From Ecdyonurus torrentis (lineage: Eukaryota > Arthropoda > Insecta > Ephemeroptera > Heptageniidae), in the NCBI GenBank assembly GCA_949318235.1, contig OX439137.1:13197791-13261790 (forward strand): a stretch of DNA of 64,000 nt, in the 5' to 3' direction. Below are positions 13,501 to 26,500 of this stretch, in pieces. Each line of letters begins with the position of its first letter. Positions within the stretch are counted from its first letter, which is position 1. The notes under the pieces were generated by a model. That model had not been told where the DNA came from and did no database searches. It saw only the letters and a list, made by a program, of their open reading frames with translations. A program made the translations under genes and the position numbers.

Positions 13501-14224
13501 CTGATGAAAGTTATGGAAAAGTTTAAAGATGGACTTTTCCACAGAAAATAAAATTGGATGCATAATTTTCCTGCGCAAACTAAAAATCTATTGTGAAAAG
13601 TTCAACTTTCTGTACAAATGCTGCGGAACGTTACAATAATGTAATGAATTTATGAATGCACCCAAATTCAGCATGTTATTGTCAACCACTTTATTATGAA
13701 CATAATATATAGGAAAAAACCATCGCGGTTGGTATTAATTACGTTTAAAAAAATAATTAGAAAATAGTTGGTAGAGATTAGAGCACGTTGAATTGAAAAT
13801 TAATAAAACGCAAAAATTCTCTAATTTAAATAGTAAATTGGGACTAGGGATGCAAATTATTTGCATCCCAATCCCTAGTCCCAATTTACTATTTAAATTA
13901 GAGAATTTTTGCGTTTTATTAATTTTCAATTCAACGTGCTCTAATCTCTACCAACTATTTTCTAATTATTTTTTTAAACGTAATTAATACCAACCGCGAT
14001 GGTTTTTTCCTATATATTATGTTCATAATAAAGTGGTTGACAATAACATGCTGAATTTGGGTGCATTCATAAATTCATTACATTATTGTAACGTTCCGCA
14101 GCATTTGTACAGAAAGTTGAACTTTTCACAATAGATTTTTAGTTTGCGCAGGAAAATTATGCATCCAATTTTATTTTCTGTGGAAAAGTCCATCTTTAAA
14201 CTTTTCCATAACTTTCATCATCAG

Positions 14225-14273
<49 letters not shown>

Positions 14274-16413
14274 ACGCAAAAATTCTCTAATTTAAATAGT
14301 AAATTGGGACTAGGGATGCAAATTATTTGCATCCCAATCCCTAGTCCCAATTTACTATTTAAATTAGAGAATTTTCGCGTTTTATTAATTTTCAATTCAA
14401 CGTGCTCTAATCTCTACCAACTATTTTCTAATTATTTTTTTAAACGTAATTAACTTTATTATGAACTGTAGAAATTAATATTAAATTTTTACTTTACGTA
14501 GGTTTGGTGACAAGTTTGAAAGAAGTTGATGTACGAAAGGTTGCTCTTGGTAAAGCTCATGCAGTAGTTTTAACCAGCAAAGGGCATGTCTACACATTTG
14601 GTATCAACAACAAAGGTCAATGTGGCAGAGACTTTACTGTACAAGTCAGAGAAGGTAAGTACTTAAAACAAAAGAAGTAAAAGGGGAAGAGGAAAAAATA
14701 TATTGACAGTAAATTTAAAACTTGTAATTATAATGTTATGAAATTTTGTGTTATTGGTGGTTTTTTAAGTGGTTTGTTTTCTTAAAGCTCCTGCAGTGGT
14801 TGCAATGGAGACAGCAGGAGAAGAAGGTGAAGAGGAAGGAGAAGGAGAGTGGGAGGAAGCTCCCGAGGGCATGTGTCCACCTGGACGTCATCGTTGGAGA
14901 CAAGATAAATGTATGATCTGCACCGTGTGTAGAGAATGTACGGGATACAGTATCAGCTGCCTAAGTAGTATGAGGCCTGACAGGAACCCTGGACAGTAAG
15001 TGGTTCTATGTGATTGTATTTTAGTAAAATATGTAGAGTGAAATTTTATTACCATAGTATTTCTAGAATTAATAAAGTCAGGACTCTCACAAGTCAATAA
15101 AGTATGAACTAAAACGGAGTGTTTTTTTCTTGTTTTAGGGCATGTGGTTGTGGAGCAGGAGACTCAGGCTGTGCTACGTGTGGCTGTTGTCGTATCTGTG
15201 CACGAGAAAGTGTTGACAACTCAGAGGTAAGTGATAAAATTTAAGTTTGGATCTGTTATGCATAACATATATATAAAAAAAAAAAAAAAAAAAAAAACTG
15301 GTGAAATGCAATTTGTGTTTTCTATTTTTAGGTTGCCATCCTTGGTCCCAGTGGTGCTGGAGATTTAGGTGGTATGGTGCGATTGGACCTAATATTTGGA
15401 GGTATTTTTAGTTTTCTCGGCATTTATTGTTATGGTAACATAAAAATTAAATAAGAAGGCATATATTGTACATGATTTATTACAAACAATGTATTGCAAA
15501 GATAAATAATTTTTACTGAAAACAAAATGGAATATGAGTACCTGTACTATAATTTTGTTTAAATTTAGGTCGACATTCTGCACGTCTACAGGATCATCTA
15601 CAACGCAGACTAGAGGAACGTAAACAGAGATTACAAAGAGGAGGTAAAGCAGCTCCTGTATCCAAGTTAAAAATCAAGTCAGCTGGAAGTCATCGTAGTT
15701 TAGGAGCAGCTGGAGTTTTAGCTGCTGTCAAAGCAGGACCATCTCGTGTAGAACCTCCTTCTTTAGCTGCAGGATTAGCAGCTGCTCTCATTGGTAAGTT
15801 TAATGTCAGATTACAGTCTAGTTTGAATGGCATTTTAGTTATGGGGTGTTTATTGAATTCCGCTACCTTCCCATCCTTCAACTCGTTCTCCAAGCAATCC
15901 TAAGGGTAACTAGGGTATAGTTTCCTTGCGGTACTATAGCCGCTCTCCACTTTTTACTACTGATGATTCCTCAAATATGAGGAATCAGTAGGAAATACAT
16001 TTATTACAGAGAGCGAAAAAATATTGATTGTAAATAATAGTAATGAAACTTATTAAATTTAATAATGAAAGGGGAAAAATAGACTTTGCAATAGTGTAGT
16101 TGATTGATATTTGATAGAAAAATACATGGACTTGAAAAATTAGAAAATCAAAGATTGAGCTGTTACTGACAGTGATACCTAACATGTGATAGTGAAAATA
16201 TTGTAACCCAGTCTGAAATGAAATGTGCATAGTATTACACATTGCCAAAGGGTATGTACTAAAGCAAGCAAATAATGGAGGTTATCAGCTGAAAAAAAAA
16301 AAAAAAAAAAAAAAAAAGTTTAAAAATGATTATAGCTTAAAACACTTGAAAGTATGTCCAGTATTTCTCATTTAAATTTCTCCGAAATTGGTGGAGTACT
16401 TTTCTCAAAAATT

Positions 16414-16460
<47 letters not shown>

Positions 16461-17556
16461 GTTTTTCCACATAAGCATAATGTTAAATTAGGGGACCCCA
16501 CATCTCCCCGCGCGCTAAACCGATAAGCTCCATTATCTATGCTCATATTTGAATAGACACTAAGCTTCTGAAATTTTTTTTTTTCTAGTGATGTATTTTT
16601 CAATTACATGTTAACTTTAGTAGGTAACTTGAGATTAAACTTGCTATATTTAATTTATTTTGTACTAAAAAAGTTTCTTGTGTTGTTGACAGGCGAAGAA
16701 GGAGGCGGTAGTGACGTAGAAAGAGATGCAAGCAGGGTAACCTCACTAGCTCCAGCAAGAGTTATCATACCTTCAGAATCACCTGCTATTCAAGTATCAT
16801 GTGGATTACATCATACATGTAAGTATTTTGTACTGCTGTTCATGTTTATTCAAGACTTTTTAATGAATTACTGCTAAGTTATTTATAAATTGATGCCTCC
16901 ACATCAAAAGCAAGCATCTACACTTTCCTGATTTCCTACAAGACGACTCTACACTTTTTGAGGAGCGCTGTAACTCGACTAGCGGCCATAACCTTAACAT
17001 TGCAGATGCTCGTCGGCGGAAATTGTAGATATGCGTTTTGTCGGAGGAAAGTGTAGATGCTCGCTTTTGACGTGGAGGCATCAAAATGGAAAAAAAAAAA
17101 AAAAAAAAAAAAAAAAGTTATTGGTATGCAACATACAAAAATGAAGACAATATTTGTATTTACAGTGGTGCTGCTCCAGTCAGGAGAAGTATATGCCTTT
17201 GGAAGTAACTCCTGTGGTCAACTTGGTGTTGGTGACATAATAGCTCATGGAGGTCCTGTGCTAGTCCGAGTACCTGGTACTACCATACATGTGGCTGCAG
17301 GCAGTAATCACTCAGTATTTCTCACTGCTAGTGGAGAAGTCTATACAGCTGGAAGTTTTCAGGTAATGCAAACTATGAACCACTTATTACTTGATAATAT
17401 AGAGAATAACAGAAAACAAATGTCATTGCCATTGTGAAAACAAGGTGAAATAACTAATCAATAAACTAATAAGATTCAGTAAAATGTTTTACCTGTAATT
17501 TTTTTCTTCAATACCAATGATAAAGGTTAATGATCAAATTTGTTGTAAAAATATCT

Positions 17557-17599
<43 letters not shown>

Positions 17600-20500
17600 A
17601 TAGGCCTACATTTTCTAATAAAGCAACTAGCTGATAAATTACCATAATTTAACACCATTTATTTAATTTTTTTTTTCTTTTGTGCTTATAGAAAGGTCAG
17701 CTTGGTAGACTCCCCTCACCAGTAGATGACAGCCTTGGTGCAGTAGGAGGCAGTGTAGGAGGTGCCACCCGCAAAGCAGGTAGTTCTAAAAGTGGTGCAG
17801 AAGGACCTTGGTATGCAGTACCTGGTCTGATACCTCTTGTAGGACCTCAACATGGCAGGAGAGCTACTTGGGTAGGAGCATCAGGAGATTTAACTTTTGT
17901 CAAAGTGGACGAGAGCCTTATCAATGCTTCTAGTTTGGCTGCATCGACTGTCATGGCTAACAGGAATAGTGTGGGTAAGTAAGACATCTTGTATACCAAG
18001 TTGTAAATTTAAAAAATAAATAGTACAGTACCGGTAATAGCAAAGGATTGAGGAAACCAGCAAGGCAGTTGTAGTGAAAAGAAGTTGTGTAGTTCAGTAA
18101 AAAATCTTGCTCGCACAGAGAAATAGTCATGTTCATGATAGAAGCTCTCTCATTACACATTGTGAAAGATATGATCTTACTTGAGTTTAACAGGTAACTG
18201 GAAGTTGGCCAGTGGTTCAGATAAAGGAATAGGGTTATAATAAACACAATGGTAGCTTTCAGCACAATATTTTAAGAGAAGAGAGTAAAAAGTCCTATAA
18301 TTTTAATGCTTATTTATTTATAGTTTATCGCCAAGTCTGAAAAGGTTGACAAAGGCACACACCCATTCTCAGTCGATTATTCATAGTTTCTCTGTACCAA
18401 ATTTTATTATCTCTACCCTAGCAAGATTTTCACCAAACTATAGGACATCTTGTCACTATGGTTCTGCCCTTGCTAGTTGACTTTATTTTTATTTTTATCA
18501 TATTCAAGTATTCAACAGCAATGGCTTGATGTCATTACTTTATCACAAAGAAAATGTACCAGTATATATGTCAGCTCATTAGAAAATAATTTAGGTACAG
18601 CTCTGGCCAAAAGTTTGAGAATTATTTGCATAGGTAACCCCCGCAAACACACTATGCTATCTTTATGAGAAAACGCAGTTGCCTCCACTGCCCCGTTCTT
18701 AAATTTTTGGCCAGAGCTGTACATTTTAGTAACTTTTATAGATAAACTTTTCATTTGTATATACTTACGTTCTTATTCTTACAGTGATTCTTCCAACTGA
18801 AAGTGACCATGCAAGCTCGTTCCGTTGTCTTGTGATCAACAAACTTGATGGAAACTGTAGTAGTTTCTCAGGTCATCAACAAGTGGATTTCTCTAACTGT
18901 GCTGCATGTTTGGATCCTCTTTACAATGTTCTCTGGAGGTAAAAATAATTTAAAAAATTTATGTGTATGTATTTACAAATTTCTTTATGCATACAATTTT
19001 ATATGGTTTTAGTTTCCATCGTCAAACTGGAGAATTGAGCTGTCACAATCCTATTGCGGCTGATATTTCTCCATTACCTGCATTATTAGCTCCTGAGCTG
19101 GCTTTACCTGTCACGTCTGGCTGCTTTGTAACTAGAACTCAGGTATGTTTAATATTATTACACTTCAAAATACTTCCTTCCCTTTTATAAATCACAATAA
19201 ACTACCTTCAAAGCTTATGCACCTCTGGAGAAAAGTTTGAAAATAATTTGTGTAGGCAACCTACAATCATTGTATGCTATCTTTATGAGAAATTAGCAGC
19301 TGCAGCCACGTTCTAAAACTTTTATCCAGAGGTGTACCTGAGTTTTTTCTTTCATTTAACATCACGAACCTTAGTCATTACATTAGTCTCTTACAACAAT
19401 AGTGCTGTAGTAAAAATATTCTAAGACAATTTTACAATGTGATATTTTGTCTAGGCTGCTCTTCACCTACTTGGATGTGTTGACACCTTGACAGGTGTAT
19501 CAGAGAAGACTGGGGCAAGCCTACCACCAAGATTGGGTGACTCAGAGACAAGTCCCCTAACTGCAAGACCTGCAGTTCCTACTGTACCCATATCATCTGC
19601 CTCTGCAAGTCACAGAGCTAAAGTATACAGCAGTGAGGACTTCTCTGCTGTTAGCAGATTTGAAAGTATGTCGATTTAGAAAAAAGTTATTGTTTTTCAG
19701 AGTTTGTAATTTAGCACCTATTTGTTGTTGGGAAAAATGAAATAAAAATTACACAAAATTGCCGAATCTTGTATTCTGCCTTATTAAATGTGTTCGGAAT
19801 CGGAATAAAATGACTGTGTACACACGCTCATGATAATATATAACCTGTTTTTACTAAACACATTAAAACATTAAATATATTTTAACATTTAAATTCAGTG
19901 TATGTGTTTTCTCATAAGAATAACATTGCATATAACTAAAGTGTGTGAATGGTAAAATATAGGCCTATAATTATCATTACAATTATGTGTAAACTACAAT
20001 TTTTATAACTCTGTAGATATGTAGGTTTTCACGGTTTGATAAATGAGGTGAGACATTGCTAGTGTCGTAGGCTCTAACGAGATAACCGTGGCGGGTGTTG
20101 TTCTTCTTCTGTTCACAACGTTTCGCGTCTGACGTTGTGAACAGAAGAAGAACAACACCCGCCACGGTTAGCCCGTTAGAGCCTACAACACTAGCAATGT
20201 CTCACCTCTTTTATAACTCTGTTTGAAAAGTCAATTTTAAATGTAGGGTAGCTGTGATAAAATACATTTTTTCTCCATATGTCTACATTTGTATAAAAAT
20301 TCTTCTTTTACTATTTTATCTTTGTTGTTTAGGTTACGGAGGTGGTTGGGGCTACTCAGGTCACTCCATTGAAGCAATCAGATTCATGTCAGACACAGAC
20401 CTCTTAGTAGGTGGATTTGGATTGTTTGGTGGCAGAGGAGAATACACTGGCAAGATCAAGCTGTATGACATTGGCATGGATGGCGGAGAACAAGAGATTG

Positions 20501-23500
20501 ACGGAGAACTGTTGGCGGAGACCGAGGATGTGCCTTTTGAGTGTGCTCCAAGACAGAAATATCCCATGCTGTTTGATGAACCTGTCATGGTACAAGCTAA
20601 TAGATGGTGAGTACTTTGATCTTTTTTTATTTAACTTTCAATAACCTGGTTATAGGATAATTTTTTTAAATTATCTAAATACATACTAGTTTCGATAGAT
20701 GGGCATCAGCATTGTGCCAAATGCTAAACCAAATGCAAGTCAAATTTCACTTTTGTTATAAATCTTGCTTTCTACTAAGCGATAAGAGCAGCTAGTGCAT
20801 TTACTGCTTACCGTGATGCTCTATAAATTAAAAAATTGGGCTTGGGCTAGAAAATATTTAGTCTACCATGCCTTTCTTGTCAGTTTAAGCTCATTAATAT
20901 CTCCCATTCCTCAATTTTTCCTAATCTATCTGTGTTTCTCTGTCAAATCTTCGATTTTTTTTATTTTATTATTATTATCAATCATCAGTCAATTTTTCCT
21001 TCATATTTATGGATACAAGTTCAGAATATTTTTGAGAAAAGTTAACTTAAAAAGGCCTACACCATAGAGTTTTTTTTAGAGGAATGCCAGAAATTTTACT
21101 CTTTGCTTTCTACTTTTAATTTGTAATATTCTGTACAGAAATGCAAAAATTAAATATCATGGCATTGAAATATTACTTTATTTTGTAGGTACGTAGCATG
21201 GGCTAGAGTAGGAGGTCCTTCAAGTGACTGTGGATCAAGTGGTCAAGGAATGGTCACCACAGAAGATCAAGTTGTATTCTGCTTCAAATCCTCACGTAGA
21301 GCTAACAATGGGACTGATGTGAATGGGGGACAAATCCCACAAATATTATATCGAGTCATTGTACCAGAGAGTCAAACTCCAAGTCGTCAATTTGATCAAA
21401 TGGAACCAGTCTACCATCTCAGTAAATCATTTTCTAAAACTGTAACTAAAGAATGCTTTGAATCATTATTAGCATTATTACAATGGAGTTGGAATACATT
21501 CAAAGCTGGATTAATTGATATATCACATGTAACTGGTACACAAAATCATATGATTGCAGTATTAGATTTAGAAAGATTAGTATTTATATCACAAGCAAGT
21601 TTAAGATTACTGAGAACATTTACAAATGAATTATATCCAAATGAATTAACTACAAAGAAATTACCAATGGAAAATCCACAACTTGCTACATGTATTGGTG
21701 ACGTAAGATCACTATTACGTCAGATATTATCCGATACATTACCTCATTTAAAACGTACTGGTAAAAGTAGAAAACGTGACACGGGAATGTATTCCAAAAT
21801 GATATCAGAGATTCTTCAAGAAGCACATCAGACTTTCGTATCATGTTTCCATGCATTCTATCCAACTGCTTCGTTACGTTGGTCTAGTCTGTGTCATCTA
21901 TTAGGTGAAATGGAGAAAATGGGTCCTCAATCCAGTTTAGATCGTCTATTAAGTGCAGTTCTAGCCTCTTTGTGTCATCCTGCAGTAAGATTAAGATCTA
22001 CATTCCCAATTCTTGGAGTTCTGGAACATACAACTCTTCCATTACCTAAAGAAACTCATCCACCTCCAAGTTACTCCTCAAGTTCTTCGCCAGATTCGTC
22101 ATCTCCAAGTTCTAGCTCTGCTTCGTCCTCTACAACAGCTAATCATACCCAAGCTATTGCAGGACCATCACAGCCTATTAGTCCAGATACTAATTGTGCC
22201 TTACCTTTGGCTAGAGGATCACCTGAGGCTCATCACTATCCACTTTTAGTGGAGCATATGATATACAGAGGACAGGTAAACTAACAATTTTTTTCCCACC
22301 CTCCAAAGTACTTCAGTACCTACTCACAGTAGCTCCTACAGTACGTTATCTCCTATACTGAGAATGTCAGATCAAGAGCGCGCGCCAATTGCGACTTGTG
22401 CAAGCGATATTAACTATACGCCGTCATTTGAAGTAACGTTATGCGTCTAGTTAATACCACTTCCCCAGTCGCAATTAGCGTGCGCTATCGATCTGACATT
22501 CTCAGTATAGGAGATGATATACTGTATAAAATATTGTGGTACCTACTTTACTTTCTTATCAAAGCATCCATGCTTTTTATGAATGAAAATTCTATTAAAC
22601 AAATTTCAGGTTGAGGAAGGATTGGGTTCCAGTTCTTGGCAATTCAAAGATGTTCTAGAGAGGCTTCTAGACATTGTTACGTTACCTGTAAGTCAAGCTT
22701 TATGCAGAGATAAGGTGAGGAGAGGAGATATTTTATAGTTACTACATTCAATTTTAGGAAACCCCATTACTGCATTTTTTAGAAAAAAATATTTGAAAAT
22801 GGCGCCTTCTTTATTTTCTGTATTATTTTGTTTTACACATAAAAGAATATTGCAATTTAAAAATAATTCATAGAATTAATCATAATTTAATAAATAGGTA
22901 GGCCTATATAAAAAATTAATGCTATGCAAGCCATGTTTTAATAATTTTAACTTTATTTATTATTTATTTATTTATTTTTAAATTATTACTACTGTATTAA
23001 TGTAGACAAACTTTTTTTTTTTAACATCTTTTACAAGTATTTTGTATCCTTACGTTTTTCTTTCTCTCTAGGTCTCACATTCAGCAGAATTGACTCATCA
23101 TTGCTGTCATTTGGTAAGTTAAAGCTTATTTTTATTTATTATTATTTTTTTGTAGGCTATAGGCCCTATATTGTGTACAGTGAAAGTTTTTTTAATTTTG
23201 TAACATATTTATTTTAGGACTATTATATCATGATTTAACATGTAAAATATTTTCCCAGGTTGCCCGTGTAATTGCTGAGCTAGCCTCTCAATCCAGTGGC
23301 AGTGATGAGGAGTTAGAAGGAGCATGCGGCCGTGTCATGCACATCTCTCCCTCAAGATTCACCAGGTGTAACCAGTGCAGGACGTGGAACACTGGCAATG
23401 GTTCTCCAGATGCCATTTGTTTCTCTGTAGATAGACCAGGAGTTGCCGTTGTGGGTAAGTCAAATATTTATGTTAAGTTCTTCAAATGTAAGGATTACTA

Positions 23501-26500
23501 GACTATGATTTTTTTTTTTTGTTGTTGTATCCCCCCCCCCCCCCCCCCCCTATGACTTAACTTTTTTTTCTGGAATAACTACATATTTTTAATAACTTGC
23601 ATCTTCCGTTTAGAAAGAAAATAATAACAATAATAAAGTAAATTTAAAAAAATAAAGTCATATTTGAACTACACTGTTATTATTATTAATTATTTTTTGG
23701 AAGTTAATAGTTGTAATGAAACAGACAAATAATAATGTTTTCATTAACTTAGTTTTTCTTTTTTCTTACAGGTGTATGTGTGTATGGAGGAGTAGGCACA
23801 TATGAATATGAACTAGAATTATTAGATGACCAGAACTCTGGTGGTAATGATCCCTCTCACTCCCAACGTTGGAATAGTCTTGAAATTGCTCGTGGAACAT
23901 TTGGACCAGATGATTGTGTCTCAGACGTTACAGAATTAAAATTTGAAAAACCTGTTGCGATTAAAGAGAACGTAAAATATGCAGTGAGACTACGTAACCA
24001 TGGTGGTCGTACAAGTAACGGAGATGGTGGTCTAAGTTCAGTAAGAGGTCCCGATGGAACCACATTTACATTCAGTACATGTTCATTAAGTTTTAATGGA
24101 ACTACTCAGACTAGAGGACAAATACCACAAATTTTATATTATAGTAGTCCACAAGACTCTGAAAGTCAACAAACAAGTCGTGCATTAGCAGAAATGCAAG
24201 CTAGAAAATGTACTTTAACTCTAGCAGGAGCTGTTATTAAACGTAGTGCATCTTTATTAGCTTTAGCAAGATCTGAAGAACAGCCAACAACAGCTATCAC
24301 CATCTCACAAGAAATATTAGGAACTGCTAATATAATAACTACCTTACTACCCTTAGTATTGGCACATATAAGTCCTGTAGCTACGTCAGACCCTAGGAGT
24401 GCAGTGCAAGTCTTAGGACTTATTCAAGAACTTCTACCTAATGTATCAGCCTTAAATCTTGCCACAGCTACTATGGTTAGAAGTACAGGTTCACTAGATA
24501 GTAGTGGACATCAAGATCTCTCTAATGCATCTGTATTAGGTGGTATTTGTACCACATCAATGCATCATGCATACGTTGAGAGTGATCATCCATATAAACC
24601 AGCTACAGTATCAAATTATAGAGTGGCGTTCCCTGATAATGTCAAATGGATTTCTGTAGAATTTGATCCTCAGTGTGGTACGGCACAACCTGAAGATTCT
24701 TTACAGATTTTTATTCCTGCAATGACTAATACTCTGCTACCTCATCACCAAAATGTAGTTAATAAATCACAAGATGATGAAGATAATCCATCAAGTCCAT
24801 TCTGGCCAGTGTTGCATAAGTTTAGTGGTACTAATAATTGGCCACAAATGGCAGTAGTCTTACCAGGTATGTCAAATTTTTATAACCTATAACTATGATT
24901 TTATATTTTGCTAAGAAAACTAGAAAACTGAGTCTAGAAAAAAAAAAACTAGGTCAGTCAAAGTTTTAAAATGCCAGCAAATGTAAAGATAAAATAAATC
25001 ATTATAATAAAAATGATACAAAAGAAAATTTAATATCAAAAGTTTATATTTTTTTAACTACATGAAATCATCATTTCAATATAATTTTCAATATAATTTC
25101 AATATAATTTTCATATAATTCAATATAATAATAATTTCAATATAATTTTACATTTCACGGCCTAGAGCTTGCAGTTAATCCTATGTCATGTTATTTTGTT
25201 TCTATCCAAATTTTCTATTTCCAAACATTTTTGGGTAGTATAATTTTCCATTATTGTAAGTTTTTTTTAATGAATATTTTGTCTTCTTTCCTTTGATTTA
25301 CTAGCAACCCATACTATTTATTTTTTTCTGGCTAAGAAAACCACCCCCTAATTTTAGTCAACTATGTTGAAATAGGGCACAAGTTTTAGACTATTTTATG
25401 CCTATAGTTTATAGTAGCTTTCAAAATGGATAAAAGACTCTTAGTAAATTAATATATTTCAACTGTGAAAATGTAATCTTATTCATTATGAAAGCTAAGC
25501 TCAACTTCATTCAGTAAATATAATAAGATCTCAAATTGTGTTTCAGGCAATGAGGTGATTTTCTCTTTAGAAACAGCCTCTGACTATGTGCTTGATGAGA
25601 AGGCAAATAATTATGGCTTTCGTTGTCTTGTGGTTGGCTACGAATGGCCTAGTACTCCTGGAGATGGTCTTAGACACTTGGAGTGTGAATTGGCATTTTT
25701 GGGTGGCATGTGTGCTGCCTCGCTCATGAAAAAAGATCTGCAACTGCCTCCTGCATCAGGTGAGAATATATTCTGACATAAGCTGAGTGCTAAGATTGTT
25801 ACTATAATGCTGATTGCATTTGTATTTTATTATTGTCTCTTAGGGCTGTAAGCTGCAACCCCTAGTTAAACCAAAGTTATATTTTTTAATTGTTGCAAAA
25901 TAACAACTTAACTACGGTTTAACTAGTTAGTTAGCGTTGCAGCTTACGGGGGTTAACTAGTTAAAAAGAAATGAATACTTTTAATTAATTACATTAATGC
26001 AATTAAAATTGTTTTATGTGCAACGCTAAATAAGTAAACCATAAACATTCACTACTAATATTGTAAAGTTGAACGTTGAGCACCTATGGTTATGACATGC
26101 TTGCCGTAATTATCAGCAGGTATTATACAGTTATAGGTATGTCCCACTCATTTTAGAGTTTTGAAATTTTTACAGAAAAAAAAATTGCTTAAGAATCTCT
26201 TTTGTGCTAAAATTTAAAAGCCCTTAAATGAGTAAATCAATTTAAGGAAAAAACCATCACGGTTAGGATCAATGATAAAGAAAAGGATAGAAAAACCAGC
26301 AAGGGCCTTACCACAGTAGAAGTTCTATGGAGAGGTCGAGGTCTTGCATGGCACAGTATAATGTTATAAAAGTTTCTTTATAAAAGTTTCTTTATAACTT
26401 GAGATAATAAAGAAACTTTTATAACATTATACTGTGCCATGCAAGACCTCGACCTCTTAAATGAGTAAAACATATAAAAAAATATAATAAATAAATATAA

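Noticed and set aside
13735..14395. Three near-identical 64-74 residue frames on both strands
   Set aside because: They are mirror readings of the same palindromic repeat and its extra copy, with no codon bias or homology.
21250..22284. ATG at 21250 as a gene start
   Set aside because: It is an internal Met of hiw exon 24; the exon begins at 21189 after TTGTAG and continues the PHR1 domain from exon 23.
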